Origin: an uncultured Alphaproteobacteria bacterium
Lineage (GTDB): Bacteria > Pseudomonadota > Alphaproteobacteria > Caulobacterales > Caulobacteraceae
Assembly (NCBI GenBank): GCA_903909375.1
Contig: CAIVVM010000034.1
Coordinates: 124,001-188,000 of the forward strand
Reading direction: 5' to 3'
DNA: 64,000 nt
The notes beneath the pieces were generated by a model. It worked only from the letters and a program-made list of their open reading frames with translations. It did not search any database and was not told the DNA's origin. Below are positions 45,548-57,466 of this stretch, in pieces (within the stretch, counting starts at the first letter, position 1; each line of letters opens with the position of its first letter). The position numbers and the translations under genes were made by a program.

Positions 45548-46053
45548 GCGGCTTCGACGGGCTCGACCGTCTTGGCCTTGGCGGGCTTCTCCGCCGCGGT
45601 GGCCTTTTCGGCCTTCAGGGCGGCCACTTCCCGGGTCAGTTGCTCGACCTGGGCGGTCAGCTTTTCCATGGCATGACCCAGCGCGCCGATGTTCAGCGGG
45701 GCGAGGGTTTCCGACACGGTCTTGCGGACCTTGCCGATGCGGGCCTCCAGGGCGGCGCGCTGTTCGGCGCGGAAGGCCTTGACCTGATCGGTGGCGTTGC
45801 CGACCAGCGACACAACGCGGTCGCCGCGGGGCGACTTGGCGATGGTTTCACGGACCTTGTCCTCGACTTCCTCACCCTTGGCGACCAGCTGGTCGAAGGC
45901 TTCGTTGGCGCCGGTGGCGAGCTTTTCGACCGCACCCTGCGTCTCGGTGTACATGCGCCCATAGGCGCCGACGCCGGCCAGCCAGATCTTGCGGGCGATG
46001 TCGGTGTCGACGGCGACTTCGACGGTCTCTTTGGTCTTCCTGGCCTTGGCCAT
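45544..46053 (-). CDS. Phasin, PhaI/PhaF type
   Basis: 169 residues. The N-terminal signature ARKIWLAGVGAYGRM is that of the granule-associated PhaI/PhaF family. A long amphipathic helix follows, then a leucine-zipper-like stretch (HAMEKLTAQVEQLTREVAALKAEKA) for oligomerisation, and a short Lys/Ala/Pro tail. It lacks the long AAKP-repeat histone-like tail of PhaF, so it is closer to PhaI with a small extension. It coats PHA granules and helps control their size. It stands opposite the phaD-like gene and completes the pha cluster. Confidence 0.9.
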   Translation of the reverse strand: MAKARKTKETVEVAVDTDIARKIWLAGVGAYGRMYTETQGAVEKLATGANEAFDQLVAKGEEVEDKVRETIAKSPRGDRVVSLVGNATDQVKAFRAEQRAALEARIGKVRKTVSETLAPLNIGALGHAMEKLTAQVEQLTREVAALKAEKATAAEKPAKAKTVEPVEAA

Positions 46054-46261
46054 GATCAGTATCCTTGCAACGTGTGCGGCCCCGGGGAGGAAGCCGATGA
46101 CGTCGCAATAGGCCGACGGTTTAGAAAAAGCATTCTAACCGCCCCGGTGGTTGCGGCGGGTGTGGTCGCCGTCTAGGCCCGACACCACTTTGAGCGCTGC
46201 CAGATGACCGTTGGCGCTGGGGCGCCAGGTCAAGCCCGCTGATGATGGGCGTGGGCCGTGT

Positions 46262-48313
<2,052 letters not shown>

Positions 48314-48387
48314 TGAACCCGCTAGGGTGGGGCGATTCTGGTTCGCCCGGTATCAATCCCCAGACGCAGGTTGGCAATGCAGACCCG

Positions 48388-50313
48388 CTATTTCCGCGCC
48401 TCATGGATCCTGGACAGCAGGTCCGGGGTTCCCTCGATCCGCTCCAGCTTCGGGTAACGCAGGCCCCCGGTGTAATTGATCGAGACGGTGCGGAAATGAT
48501 CGCCGTTCTTGATCAGGAGTTCGATGGGCTTGCCGGATTTGCCTTCGTTGATGGCGGCCTTGATGCGGTCAGCGCTGTAGGCAATGCCGTTCACCGCCAG
48601 TACCCTGGTCGAAACAGTGATGCCGGCCTTGAAAGCGGGCCCATCCCAGAGAACACCGACCACATCGGCGTCCCGGCTCAGGGAGAGGCCCAGGGAATAG
48701 GTCAGGCCCGTAGACCTTGATGCGCCCTCAATGGTCCTGGCGTAGTCGCTGGGGGTTTCGGCATAGACCAGTTTCCAGCCGCCACGTGTCAGGCCGTCCA
48801 GCGGTGCTCTCGGAGCCACGTCCTCGACCCGTGTGGTCAGGAAGGTGGCCCAATCATGAGGCTGTACGGTGTTCAGCGCCGCGACGACATCGTCAAAGGT
48901 ATAGGGATTGGGGACAAACTGTCCGTCCTTGCCGGCGAAGAACAGCCGACCGAAGTCATCCAGGGATTTCTTTCCGCCTGACTTGTCCCGGATGAGCGTG
49001 TCGGCGTCCAGCCAGATGAGCAGGCCCTCCTGGTAGTAGTCTTCCGCGCGTTGCCAGCCGCGCCAGGGCTGTGGCGAGCGCCGCGCGAGAATGGGGTCAA
49101 AGGTGGTGTCTTCAAGCGGCCGCCAGCGCCGCCCGACCTGATTTTCATACTGGGCTGCGGTGAGGGCGATCGAGTCCAGGGTCTCCTGTCGTGACGACAT
49201 GCCGGCGCGGGCGGCCAGGACATCGCCCCAATAGGACGTCAGGCCCTCATAGACCCAGAGCAAAGCGCCGCGCATGGGCACGTTGTAGGTGGGCGTCCAG
49301 AGGTCGGCCGGGCGCCGGTACTTCCCGTTCCAGGAGTGGGTGTACTCGTGCGGCAGCAACCCGCGATCACCCACTGCCTTGTCGAACTCCGTGAAATAGC
49401 CGGTTCCGACGCCGTTCTCGCTGGATCGGTGATGCTCAAGGCCGATGTCGCCCAGCCGGTCCGTGATCGCGACCAGGAATTCATAACGGTCGAAATTGCG
49501 TACGCCGAACAGCTTGTCGGCCTGGTGAACGAGCGCCTTGTGTTTGTCGATGACCTTGGCGTCGGCCTCGAGTTCGGCCGCCGTATCGGCCACCACATTC
49601 AGCCGAACCGGATACCTGGCCCCTGGGTCGAGATCGTACTGCTTGAAATAGCGCCCCGCGAACATCGGGGAGTCGACAAGGGTTTCGAGAGGAACCGGCT
49701 TGAATCGCGCGATGTCGCCCTCGCGAGACGCGATATCGAGGGCCACGCCATAGCCCCAGCCTGGCGGCAGTTTGACGCTGGGCTCCACCATGATCCGCCG
49801 GGTGTAGTAACCCGCTGGATAGAGCACCACCATGCCCCACTGCAGGTTCAGCATCTCCGGCGTCACCACCACCCGGCCCTGGTTCGGCGCCGTCGGCGAC
49901 AGGAACTGGAACTCCAGCTCAAGCGCTTCCGCGCCCGGCGGCACATCAATCTGGAAGGCGAAAACACTGATCGGATCACGCTGCCAGGGGACGACCTTGC
50001 CATTGGCACGGATCGTCAGACCGGCAAGCTTGTCGATGGAGCCGAAGTCGTAGTGCTTGCCCGGTAGCCACTCCGGGTAAAGCAGCGTCAGTTTGCCAGG
50101 ACGGCTCACGGGCAGGGTCTGCCTGACCCGCCAGATGCGGCGATCCGTGTCGCTGGCGTCAACCTCCAGCCGGATCGTGCCGGGATAGGCCATGTCGCGG
50201 GGCGCCGCGATGGCGGCCGGCATCGGATAGGGCTGGGGTCCGGGCGATGGCTCGGCCATCAGAGGCGTAGCGATGGCGAATGTCGCCGCGAATGCGAGGA
50301 GCGCTGATCTCAA
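48388..50313 (-). CDS. M61-family metallopeptidase with PDZ domain
   Basis: About 641 residues from a TTG at 50313, which places a signal peptide directly at the start (LRSALLAFAATFAIATPLMA); the frame is open to 50409. An N-terminal beta domain precedes the catalytic domain with zinc site LLPHEYTHSWNGKYR and the downstream glutamate in WVYEGLTSYWGD, both family marks of glycyl aminopeptidases. A C-terminal PDZ domain reads LGLSLSRDADVVGVLWDGPAFKAGI. It is periplasmic and probably trims peptides. It lies 74 bp upstream of parE, after the glnA terminator. Confidence 0.91.
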   Translation of the reverse strand: MRSALLAFAATFAIATPLMAEPSPGPQPYPMPAAIAAPRDMAYPGTIRLEVDASDTDRRIWRVRQTLPVSRPGKLTLLYPEWLPGKHYDFGSIDKLAGLTIRANGKVVPWQRDPISVFAFQIDVPPGAEALELEFQFLSPTAPNQGRVVVTPEMLNLQWGMVVLYPAGYYTRRIMVEPSVKLPPGWGYGVALDIASREGDIARFKPVPLETLVDSPMFAGRYFKQYDLDPGARYPVRLNVVADTAAELEADAKVIDKHKALVHQADKLFGVRNFDRYEFLVAITDRLGDIGLEHHRSSENGVGTGYFTEFDKAVGDRGLLPHEYTHSWNGKYRRPADLWTPTYNVPMRGALLWVYEGLTSYWGDVLAARAGMSSRQETLDSIALTAAQYENQVGRRWRPLEDTTFDPILARRSPQPWRGWQRAEDYYQEGLLIWLDADTLIRDKSGGKKSLDDFGRLFFAGKDGQFVPNPYTFDDVVAALNTVQPHDWATFLTTRVEDVAPRAPLDGLTRGGWKLVYAETPSDYARTIEGASRSTGLTYSLGLSLSRDADVVGVLWDGPAFKAGITVSTRVLAVNGIAYSADRIKAAINEGKSGKPIELLIKNGDHFRTVSINYTGGLRYPKLERIEGTPDLLSRIHEARK

Positions 50314-50412
50314 GTCTGGAACCTGAAGCTGGTACGTGAGGTGGTCGGATAATGGCGGGGGCCAAGTCTGGCGGAGGTCGAACCTAGTCAGCCGCCGGAG
50401 CGCCCGCAACGC

Positions 50413-50441
50413 AAAAGGGCCGCAGATTGCTCTGCGGCCCT
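50413..50441 (-). terminator. Intrinsic terminator of the glnB-glnA transcript
   Basis: On the minus strand, an 11-bp perfect stem AGGGCCGCAGA / TCTGCGGCCCT with a 4-base loop (50416-50441) is followed by TTTT at 50416-50413. It starts 23 bp after the glnA stop. A second small hairpin (GATCAGC / GCTGATC) overlaps the glnA stop. This should separate glnA from the M61 peptidase gene. Confidence 0.88.
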
Positions 50442-50463
50442 GGTCGCGATCAGCCTTCGCTGA

Positions 50464-51873
50464 TCAGCACTTGTAGTACATGTCAAACTCGACCGGGTGC
50501 GGATGGAGGGCGAGGCGCATGACCTCTTCCATCTTCAACTCGATGTAGGCGTCGATGAAGTCGTCGCTCATCACGCCGCCGGCCTTCAGGAACCCGCGGT
50601 CCTTGTCCAGGTTTTCCAGAGCTTCCTTCAGCGAACCGCAGACTTCCGGGATCTTCTTCTGCTCGCGCGGGGGGAGATCATAGAGGTTCTTGTCGGCCGG
50701 AGCGCCCGGATCGATCTGGTTTACGATGCCGTCGATGCCGGCCATCAGCAGGGCGGTGAAGGTCAGGTAGGGGTTGCCCATCGGGTCGGGGAAACGGGCT
50801 TCCAGGCGCTTGCCCTTCGGGCTGTCCACGTGCGGGATGCGGATCGAGGCCGAGCGATTGCGGGCCGAATAGGCCAGCTTCACCGGGGCTTCGTAGCCGG
50901 GCACCAGGCGCTTGTACGAGTTCGTCGTCGAGTTCGAGAAGGCGTTGATGGCCTTGGCGTGCTTGATGATGCCGCCGATGTACCAGAGGCACATCTGGCT
51001 GAGGCCGGCGTACTTGTCGCCCGCGAACAGCGGCTTGCCGTCGCCCCAGATCGACTGGTGCACGTGCATGCCCGAGCCGTTGTCGCCGAACATCGGCTTT
51101 GCCATGAAGGTGGCCGTCTTGCCGTAAGCGTGGGCCACGTTGTGGATCACGTACTTGTAGAGCTGGAGGCGGTCGGCCATGACGATCATGGTGTCGAACT
51201 TCAGGCCAAGCTCGTGCTGGGCGGGCGCCACCTCGTGGTGATGCTTTTCCGGCTTCATGCCCAGCTCGCCCATGACGGCCAGCATCTCGCCGCGCAGGTC
51301 CTGAGCGGAGTCGACGGGGTTGACGGGGAAGTAGCCGCCCTTGGGGCCGGGGCGATGGCCCATGTTGCCTTCATCGTACGACTTGCCCGAGTTGATGGGC
51401 AGTTCGCTGGCATCGAAGGAATAGCTCGTGTTGTGCGGGGCGGTGTTCCACTTCACGTCGTCGAAGATGAAGAACTCGGCTTCGGGGCCGAAGAACACGG
51501 TGTCGCCGATGCCCGAGGCCTTGACGAAGTTCAGCGCGGACTTGGCGATCGAGCGCGGGTCGCGGTCGTAGGGGGTCCCGGTGTCGGGGTTCACCACGTC
51601 GCAGAACAGCGCGAGCGTGGTCTGCTGGTAGAAGGGGTCGATGATCGCCGAGTCCAGGTCCGGACGCAGCTTCATGTCGCTTTCGTTGATGGCTTTCCAG
51701 CCGGCGATGGACGAGCCGTCGAACATGGTGCCGTCGTTCAGAAAATCGTCATCCACCAGGTCGATGTCGAACGTGACATGCTGCATCTTGCCGCGGATAT
51801 CGGTGAAGCGGACGTCGACATATTTGACGTCCTTCTCCTTGATCATGTTCAGAATATCTTTGGCTGAGGCCAT
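50464..51873 (-). CDS. glnA: Glutamine synthetase type I
   Basis: 469 residues from the ATG at 51873; the frame extends upstream only by overlap. Metal-binding and ATP segments are present: [45 protein letters not shown]. The adenylylation site is Tyr398 in NLYDLPP, so activity should be controlled by GlnE. It condenses glutamate and ammonia into glutamine as a dodecamer. It lies 37 bp downstream of glnB and is terminated by the hairpin at 50413-50441. Confidence 0.97.
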   Translation of the reverse strand: MASAKDILNMIKEKDVKYVDVRFTDIRGKMQHVTFDIDLVDDDFLNDGTMFDGSSIAGWKAINESDMKLRPDLDSAIIDPFYQQTTLALFCDVVNPDTGTPYDRDPRSIAKSALNFVKASGIGDTVFFGPEAEFFIFDDVKWNTAPHNTSYSFDASELPINSGKSYDEGNMGHRPGPKGGYFPVNPVDSAQDLRGEMLAVMGELGMKPEKHHHEVAPAQHELGLKFDTMIVMADRLQLYKYVIHNVAHAYGKTATFMAKPMFGDNGSGMHVHQSIWGDGKPLFAGDKYAGLSQMCLWYIGGIIKHAKAINAFSNSTTNSYKRLVPGYEAPVKLAYSARNRSASIRIPHVDSPKGKRLEARFPDPMGNPYLTFTALLMAGIDGIVNQIDPGAPADKNLYDLPPREQKKIPEVCGSLKEALENLDKDRGFLKAGGVMSDDFIDAYIELKMEEVMRLALHPHPVEFDMYYKC

Positions 51874-51910
51874 GGCTTTAAGTCCCTTCTGCGTGTCTCG
51901 GTTGTCTGGA

Positions 51911-52318
<408 letters not shown>

Positions 52319-52488
52319 CTATCACAAGCAGGCTTTGGTTGCCTGCCGTCGCGGCGACTTGCGAAACTACGGTGTCGCTGCATTTTTGGGCGTCATAGGT
52401 TCAAAAAACAGGCAGTTCAGGAATCGGGGCTTGAGGGCACGTTTGGCCTGAAAGTCTGCGACAAGCCAGCGTTGGAGGCGCTTGCAGC

Positions 52489-54027
52489 ATGAGTGATCGC
52501 ACCCCAGTCCTCATCGGAGCGGGCCAATTCACCTATCGCGGCGATCCCGCCACGTCGCCTTCGCCGACGGCCCTGCTGAAGATTGCGGCGGAACGGGCGG
52601 CCGCTGATGCGGGTTTGGGCGCCCGGGCGCTGGCGGCGATCGATACGCTGGCAGTGGCCGGTTACACGATCGACTCGCCCGGTTCAAAACGCGGGATGAT
52701 CCCGCACTCGACCAACCCGCCCGCCAGTCTGTCCAAGGTGCTGGGCGCCCGGCCGCGCTGGAGCGCCTACTCGGAAATGGGCGGGAATACCCCGCAGTAC
52801 CTGATCAATGTGCTGGCCGAGCGGATCGCGCGGGGCGAGGCGGACCTGGCCCTGACGGTAGGATGCGAGTTTCTCGGCTCGGCCATGAAGCGGATGGGCA
52901 AGGGCCTGTCGTTTGACGACTGGAAGGTCGAGGAAGACGAAAACCTTGAACTGCCGGAACGCGTCGGCGATCCGCGCCCCGGAAACTCCGCCTATGAGGC
53001 GCGGCACGGCCTGAGCCGGCCGATCAACATCTATCCGCTATTCGAAAACGCGCTGCGCGCCCGCGACGGTCGATCCGTGCCGGACCATCAGGCGCGGCTG
53101 GGCCGCCTTTTCGAGGGCTTCACGCAGGTTGCGGCGGCAAATCCCGAAGCCTGGTTCCCGGTGGCGCGCACGGCGGAGGAACTGGTGACCGTTTCCGAGC
53201 GAAACCGGATGATCGGCTTTCCCTATCCTAAGCTGCTGAACGCCATCATGGAGGTGGACCAATCTGCCGGAGTCCTTATCGCCAGCGTCGCCAAGGCGCG
53301 TGAACTGGGCGTGCCCGAAAGCCAATGGGTCTATCTGCACGGCTGCGCCGACGCCGCCGACCTCTGGTACCCCCTGGATCGTCAGGATTTTCACTCCAGT
53401 CCCGCCATGCGGCTGACCGGCAAACGGGCTTTCGAGATGGCCGGCGTCGGTCTGGATCGCATCGACCTCATGGATCTTTATTCCTGTTTCCCGGTGGCGG
53501 TAGAGATCGGCGCGGAGGAACTGGGCGTTTCGCTGGACGACCCGCGAGGCCTGACCGTCACCGGCGGGCTGCCCTATGCCGGGGGGCCGGGTAACAACTA
53601 CGTCATGCACTCCATCGCCGTGATGCTGCAAAGGCTGCGGGCCAGGCCCGGCGCTTACGGACTGATCACCGGCAACGGCTGGTACCTGACCAAGCAGTCT
53701 ACGGGCATCTACTCCACAACCCGTCCCGACAAACCGTTCGAGCGGCAGGATCCAAAGATCCTGCAGCGGGAAATTGATGCGCTGCCCCATCCCGATGTCA
53801 TTGAGATGCCGCAAGGCCCTGCCACCATCGAGACCTACACTGTCATCCACAAGCGGGAGGGACCGTTCATGGGGATCATCGTGGGACGTGACGCCAATGG
53901 TCGCCGTTTCGTCGCCAATTCCCCCGGCGACACCGCCACCCTGATGGATCTGGAGCAGGGTGAGCAGGTCGGCCGCCCCGGCACAGTCACCCAGAACGGT
54001 ACCCTCAACCTCTTCACCCCGGATTGA
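52489..54027 (+). CDS. Thiolase-like protein (SCP2-type) with C-terminal extra domain
   Basis: 512 residues. The core is of the thiolase fold: TPVLIGAGQFTYRG at the start, DLALTVGCEFLGSAMKRM with a cysteine near the classical nucleophile position, and DRIDLMDLYSCFPVAVEIGAEELG. The usual C-terminal catalytic Cys-x-Gly motif is not evident, and a final domain (from about 420, GPATIETYTVIHKREGPFMGIIVGRD) resembles the extra domain of the mycobacterial thiolase-like protein TLP1. It may act on acyl-CoA or be a non-condensing relative. The next gene starts 4 bp later. Confidence 0.85.
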   Translation: MSDRTPVLIGAGQFTYRGDPATSPSPTALLKIAAERAAADAGLGARALAAIDTLAVAGYTIDSPGSKRGMIPHSTNPPASLSKVLGARPRWSAYSEMGGNTPQYLINVLAERIARGEADLALTVGCEFLGSAMKRMGKGLSFDDWKVEEDENLELPERVGDPRPGNSAYEARHGLSRPINIYPLFENALRARDGRSVPDHQARLGRLFEGFTQVAAANPEAWFPVARTAEELVTVSERNRMIGFPYPKLLNAIMEVDQSAGVLIASVAKARELGVPESQWVYLHGCADAADLWYPLDRQDFHSSPAMRLTGKRAFEMAGVGLDRIDLMDLYSCFPVAVEIGAEELGVSLDDPRGLTVTGGLPYAGGPGNNYVMHSIAVMLQRLRARPGAYGLITGNGWYLTKQSTGIYSTTRPDKPFERQDPKILQREIDALPHPDVIEMPQGPATIETYTVIHKREGPFMGIIVGRDANGRRFVANSPGDTATLMDLEQGEQVGRPGTVTQNGTLNLFTPD

Positions 54028-54031
54028 ACCC

Positions 54032-54601
54032 ATGCCGCGCCTCTATCTGATCCGACACGGCAAGCCGTCTGCCACCTGGGGCGGCCATGATGACGACCCT
54101 GGACTGGATGCGACCGGTCAGGCCCAGGCCGATGCCGCCCGTGACTGGTTGCTGAGCCGTCCTGAGGATGAGCGGCCCACGCAGGTGGTCAGTTCTCCCC
54201 TTCGTCGCTGTCAGGAGACGGCGGCCCCGACCGCGCAGGCTCTTGGGGTTTCGCTTGAGATTGACCCCCGTGTCGGTGAGATCCCGACTCCCGGCGCGCT
54301 GAGCGCCGAGGCCCGCCCGGGGTGGCTCCAGAAGGCCTTTCAGGGCACCTGGGCCGGAATCGAGGGCGATCTGGACTATGACGCCTGGCGTGCCGACATC
54401 GTCGCGTCGCTGGTGGCGCGCGGCAACACGGCGGTGTTCTCACACTATGTGGCGATCAATGGCGCTGTATCGAAGCTGCTGGGCGATGATCGGGTGCTGG
54501 CATTCCGGCCGGATCATACCTCGATCACCATCCTGGAAACCGATGGGGAAACCCTGACCCTCATCGCCAGGGGCGGCGAGGCTTCGACGAGTGTCCTTTG
54601 A
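54032..54601 (+). CDS. Histidine phosphatase superfamily protein
   Basis: 189 residues from the ATG at 54032. The phosphoglycerate mutase-like core has the catalytic LIRHGKPS, then SSPLRRCQETA, and a second His in AVFSHYVAING. The substrate is unknown; RHG proteins of this size act on small phosphates or proteins. It sits between the thiolase-like gene (4 bp upstream) and nnrD (overlap of four bases), so the three are probably one transcript. Confidence 0.88.
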   Translation: MPRLYLIRHGKPSATWGGHDDDPGLDATGQAQADAARDWLLSRPEDERPTQVVSSPLRRCQETAAPTAQALGVSLEIDPRVGEIPTPGALSAEARPGWLQKAFQGTWAGIEGDLDYDAWRADIVASLVARGNTAVFSHYVAINGAVSKLLGDDRVLAFRPDHTSITILETDGETLTLIARGGEASTSVL

Positions 54602-56043
54602 GCTCTAGCGCCATCCTGACGGTCGCCGAGTTCGCGGCGGCGGATCGCGCGGCGATCATGGCCGGGACCCCTGGCCTGACCTTGATGGAGCGGGCCGGTA
54701 CGGCGGTGGCTGATGCTGTCGTGCATCGGTTCCGACCGCAGCCGGTTACGGTGCTTTGCGGGCCCGGCAACAATGGCGGCGACGGATATGTCGTGGCGCG
54801 CCTGTTGAAAGAGCGGGGATGGCCGGTGACGGTGCGCGCCATCGCACCCCCTTCTGCCGCCGACGCGAAGGCTGCAGCGGACCTCTGGACCGGCGAGGTC
54901 GGCGGGACGGTGGACTTTGAGCCAACCGGCCTGATCATCGACGCCATGTTCGGCGCCGGATTGTCCCGTCCGCTGGACGGCGCTGCCCTGGCGATCGCCG
55001 AGGGTCTGGCCGGGACGACGACAGAGGTCGTCGCCATAGATGTGCCCAGCGGCGTGCCCGGTGATACCGGCCAGCCTGCGGGGATCGCGATCTGCGCGAC
55101 CCTTACCGTCACTTTTCACGCGCACAAGGCCGCCCATGTGCTTGAGCCAGGGTGTGAACTGTGCGGCGAGATCGTGGTGGCCGATATCGGCCTGGCGCCG
55201 ATCGCTTCACTGACCAACCGGAATGGTCCGGAACTTTGGCTGCCCCAGTTCCCCTGGCCGACCGCGGCCTCGCATAAACATGCGCGGGGTCGTCTGATCG
55301 TGGTCAGTGGCGATGCCTGGAACAGCGGGGCCGCGCGTCTGGCGGCGCGGGCCGGGCTGCGGATCGGCGCTGGCCTGGTGACCATCTTCGCGCCGCCTGA
55401 AGCCCTGGCGGTCAATGCCGCGCACCTTGAGGCGGTGATGCTCAAGGGGTTCGACAGCGATCTAGAACTGGAAATGGCCGCCAACAAGGTCGACGCCGCC
55501 GTCATTGGCCCGGCGGCGGGCATCACCGAGACCACGCTTCTGAATGTGCTGGCGCTGGCGCGGACTGGTGCGGCCCTGGTGATCGATGCGGACGCGATCA
55601 CAGTATTCCGAGGCGACACCGGCGAGCTCTTCTCGATTCTGGATCGGGACGACGTGCTCACCCCCCATCCCGGGGAGTTCGAGCGCCTGTTTCCGGGCGC
55701 GCTGAAAAAGGCGCCGGAGCGGATCACTGCAGCCCGATTGGCGGCGCGGAAGGCTGGATGCGTGGTCCTGCTGAAAGGCCCCGACACCGTGATCGCTGCG
55801 CCGGACGGACGGGTTGCGGTCAACACCAACGGCTCGCCCTGGCTGGCCACTGCCGGCTCCGGTGACGTCCTGGCCGGCTACATTGGTGGCCTTGTGTCTC
55901 AAGGTATGGAAAGCTTCGAGGCCGCCTGCGCCGCGGCATGGATCCACGCCGAGGCTGCAGAACTGCATGGCCCTGGCCTGATCTCCGAGGATCTGCCCGG
56001 ACTGACGCCTGCGGTGCTACGCCGGTTGTTTGACGAGCGTTAG
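54598..56043 (+). CDS. nnrD: Bifunctional NAD(P)HX epimerase / ADP-dependent dehydratase
   Basis: 481 residues from a TTG at 54598 that overlaps the phosphatase stop. The N-terminal YjeF_N epimerase domain (about 1-210) contains TLMERAGTAVAD and VLCGPGNNGGDGYVVARLL. The C-terminal kinase-like dehydratase domain (about 225-478) has VLTPHPGEFERLFPG and NTNGSPWLATAGSGDVLAGYI. Together they repair hydrated NADH and NADPH. In many alphaproteobacteria this gene sits directly beside glnB-glnA; here two genes lie between and the directions are opposed. Confidence 0.95.
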   Translation: MSSSAILTVAEFAAADRAAIMAGTPGLTLMERAGTAVADAVVHRFRPQPVTVLCGPGNNGGDGYVVARLLKERGWPVTVRAIAPPSAADAKAAADLWTGEVGGTVDFEPTGLIIDAMFGAGLSRPLDGAALAIAEGLAGTTTEVVAIDVPSGVPGDTGQPAGIAICATLTVTFHAHKAAHVLEPGCELCGEIVVADIGLAPIASLTNRNGPELWLPQFPWPTAASHKHARGRLIVVSGDAWNSGAARLAARAGLRIGAGLVTIFAPPEALAVNAAHLEAVMLKGFDSDLELEMAANKVDAAVIGPAAGITETTLLNVLALARTGAALVIDADAITVFRGDTGELFSILDRDDVLTPHPGEFERLFPGALKKAPERITAARLAARKAGCVVLLKGPDTVIAAPDGRVAVNTNGSPWLATAGSGDVLAGYIGGLVSQGMESFEAACAAAWIHAEAAELHGPGLISEDLPGLTPAVLRRLFDER

Positions 56044-56879
56044 GACGGAGCGTCGAAGAGTTTCGTCGTCACGCCCCGCGCCATGCTCTCCAGGATATCT
56101 TTCGCCAGTTGGTCCAGCGTTGAGCCTTCCCGATAGTCGCCAGATCCTGAGAGCCGGGCGCGGCCATCGACGATCAGCTTGTGCGCCGCCCCGGCGGTCG
56201 CCTCCTGAGTGGGGTCATGGATCGCCACGGCATGGCCGCCGTGGTCAGTGACCACCCGCATGACCGGGATGTCGGTGAGCCCGTCGCCGAAGAAGGCGAT
56301 GCGCTCGAAGGGTACTGGCCGATCCCGTTCGGCCTGCACCCGGTTGATGGCGTCGGAGTCCCACTCGTCCAGGGTCCACTTGTTGATCCGGAACAGGAAC
56401 TGGGTCTTGCCCGTGTAGTTGATGGCAAGCGCGATGCCGATCGCGTCCTGGTCCTCGTCGAACATGAAGGCTGACGCGTAGATCCGTTCGAACCATCGGG
56501 CGATCGGCGAGCCCTCGATGAGCTCGCGATTCCCCGAGGAGATGATGAAGTGTCGCAGGTCCAGGCCCAGCGCTTCTGCGCGCTCGTTCTGTCGGGCGAA
56601 CCAGGCTTCGACGCCCGGGAACAGCGGAAGCTGCGCACCGCGGTTTCGCCAGCTCTCCAGGCTGAGCTCAAGCCCGCGCTCTCGCGCCTTTTCCAGCATC
56701 AGGTGCATGTAGGCCAGGATGGCGTCGCCGCGCTGACGTTCAGCCAGGGCCTGGGTTTCGCGCCAGAAGTCGGCGTGCGCCATTCCCAATTCGTCGGGGA
56801 TGAACGCGTGTTCCTGCATATTGCCGGGCGCAAGGGTGCCGTCGAAATCATAGGCAAAGACGGCAAGGGGGCGGGTCAT
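56040..56879 (-). CDS. HAD-superfamily phosphatase
   Basis: 279 residues. The nucleophile motif is YDFDGTLAP (Asp11, Asp13), motif II is FIISSGNRELIEG, and motif IV is FFGDGLTDIPVM. A cap of about 70 helical residues (QEHAFIPDELGMAHADFWRETQALAERQRGD) lies between motifs I and II. It has no signal peptide, so it acts in the cytoplasm on a phosphorylated metabolite I cannot name. Its stop overlaps nnrD by four bases. It is conserved in related genomes. Confidence 0.87.
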   Translation of the reverse strand: MTRPLAVFAYDFDGTLAPGNMQEHAFIPDELGMAHADFWRETQALAERQRGDAILAYMHLMLEKARERGLELSLESWRNRGAQLPLFPGVEAWFARQNERAEALGLDLRHFIISSGNRELIEGSPIARWFERIYASAFMFDEDQDAIGIALAINYTGKTQFLFRINKWTLDEWDSDAINRVQAERDRPVPFERIAFFGDGLTDIPVMRVVTDHGGHAVAIHDPTQEATAGAAHKLIVDGRARLSGSGDYREGSTLDQLAKDILESMARGVTTKLFDAPS

Positions 56880-57235
56880 TGGCCAAGCCCTACCGTGGTG
56901 CGCTGTCTATGGAAACGCCCGCGCAAGGGTCGCCCCGGCCCCGCGACGGGATGCGGGGGCCGGGGCGGACGGTGACGGTTGTCGGGGAACAGGACCGTCA
57001 CCGCGTATCTGTCCGGGTGTCTTGGGAGATCCCCGGACTTTGTGAATACGCATGAACAGATGCGTTGGATGCACGCAGTTGCACCTTAGGGTGGAGATTT
57101 TTTGTTTGCTACCTTGATTGTCCACTTTGGACGGCGATGCATCGGACCGAGGTCCGCGGTCCTGATCGCGACGCTCCTGGCAACCCAATCCACGTCAGCG
57201 GGTTCTCAAGTCTCATCAGACGAGAGGACCCCGCC
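56880..57235. other. Gene-free interval with three consecutive inverted repeats
   Basis: No gene is credible in this 356-bp divergent region. In sequence it carries CGGTGACGGT / ACCGTCACCG (56970-56979 and 56994-57003), GTCCGGG / CCCGGAC (57011-57017 and 57032-57038) and ACGCAT / ATGCGT (57048-57053 and 57060-57065). Together they could be a structured leader of the small gene at 57236 or of the HAD gene, or an unannotated small RNA. The strand and function are not known. Confidence 0.5.
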
Positions 57236-57460
57236 ATGGGCCACAAGCCCGCCGAACCAAGCCTATCGCCTGCCGAAGCCGCGGTTGAGGCCGTCTCGGC
57301 GCCGACCCGCCCGATCATACCAACGCCGGAGGGCGAGGTGCACGACCATCTTGCCAAGCGGGAAGCAGAGGTCGAAGACCGGCAGGAGGCCCTGCTGGAT
57401 GAGGCGCTTGAAGAGACCTTTCCGGGGTCTGACCCGATCAGCCCAAAGCACATAAACTGA
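57236..57460 (+). CDS. Small conserved acidic protein
   Basis: 74 residues from the ATG at 57236, preceded by AGAGGA. A longer frame upstream lacks support. The C-terminus reads EALLDEALEETFPGSDPISPKHIN, and LDEAxEETFPxSDP is a motif I recognise from many small alphaproteobacterial proteins of unknown role. The rest is rich in Ala, Glu and Pro and likely disordered. No membrane segment or signal is present. Its stop is 6 bp from the convergent ABC-F gene end. Confidence 0.7.
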   Translation: MGHKPAEPSLSPAEAAVEAVSAPTRPIIPTPEGEVHDHLAKREAEVEDRQEALLDEALEETFPGSDPISPKHIN

Positions 57461-57466
57461 GGTGGA

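Noticed and set aside
46054-46261. Small gene between the phasin and parE
   Set aside because: The short frames here lack ribosome-binding sites and recognisable sequence; it is probably the phasin promoter region and parE 3' flank.
50497-51867. A 456-codon open frame on the plus strand
   Set aside because: It is antisense to glnA, with no recognisable domain; the minus-strand product is unmistakable.
53960-54031. Longer N-terminus for the histidine phosphatase
   Set aside because: It would overlap the end of the thiolase-like gene; MPRLYLIRHG at 54032 is the family start.
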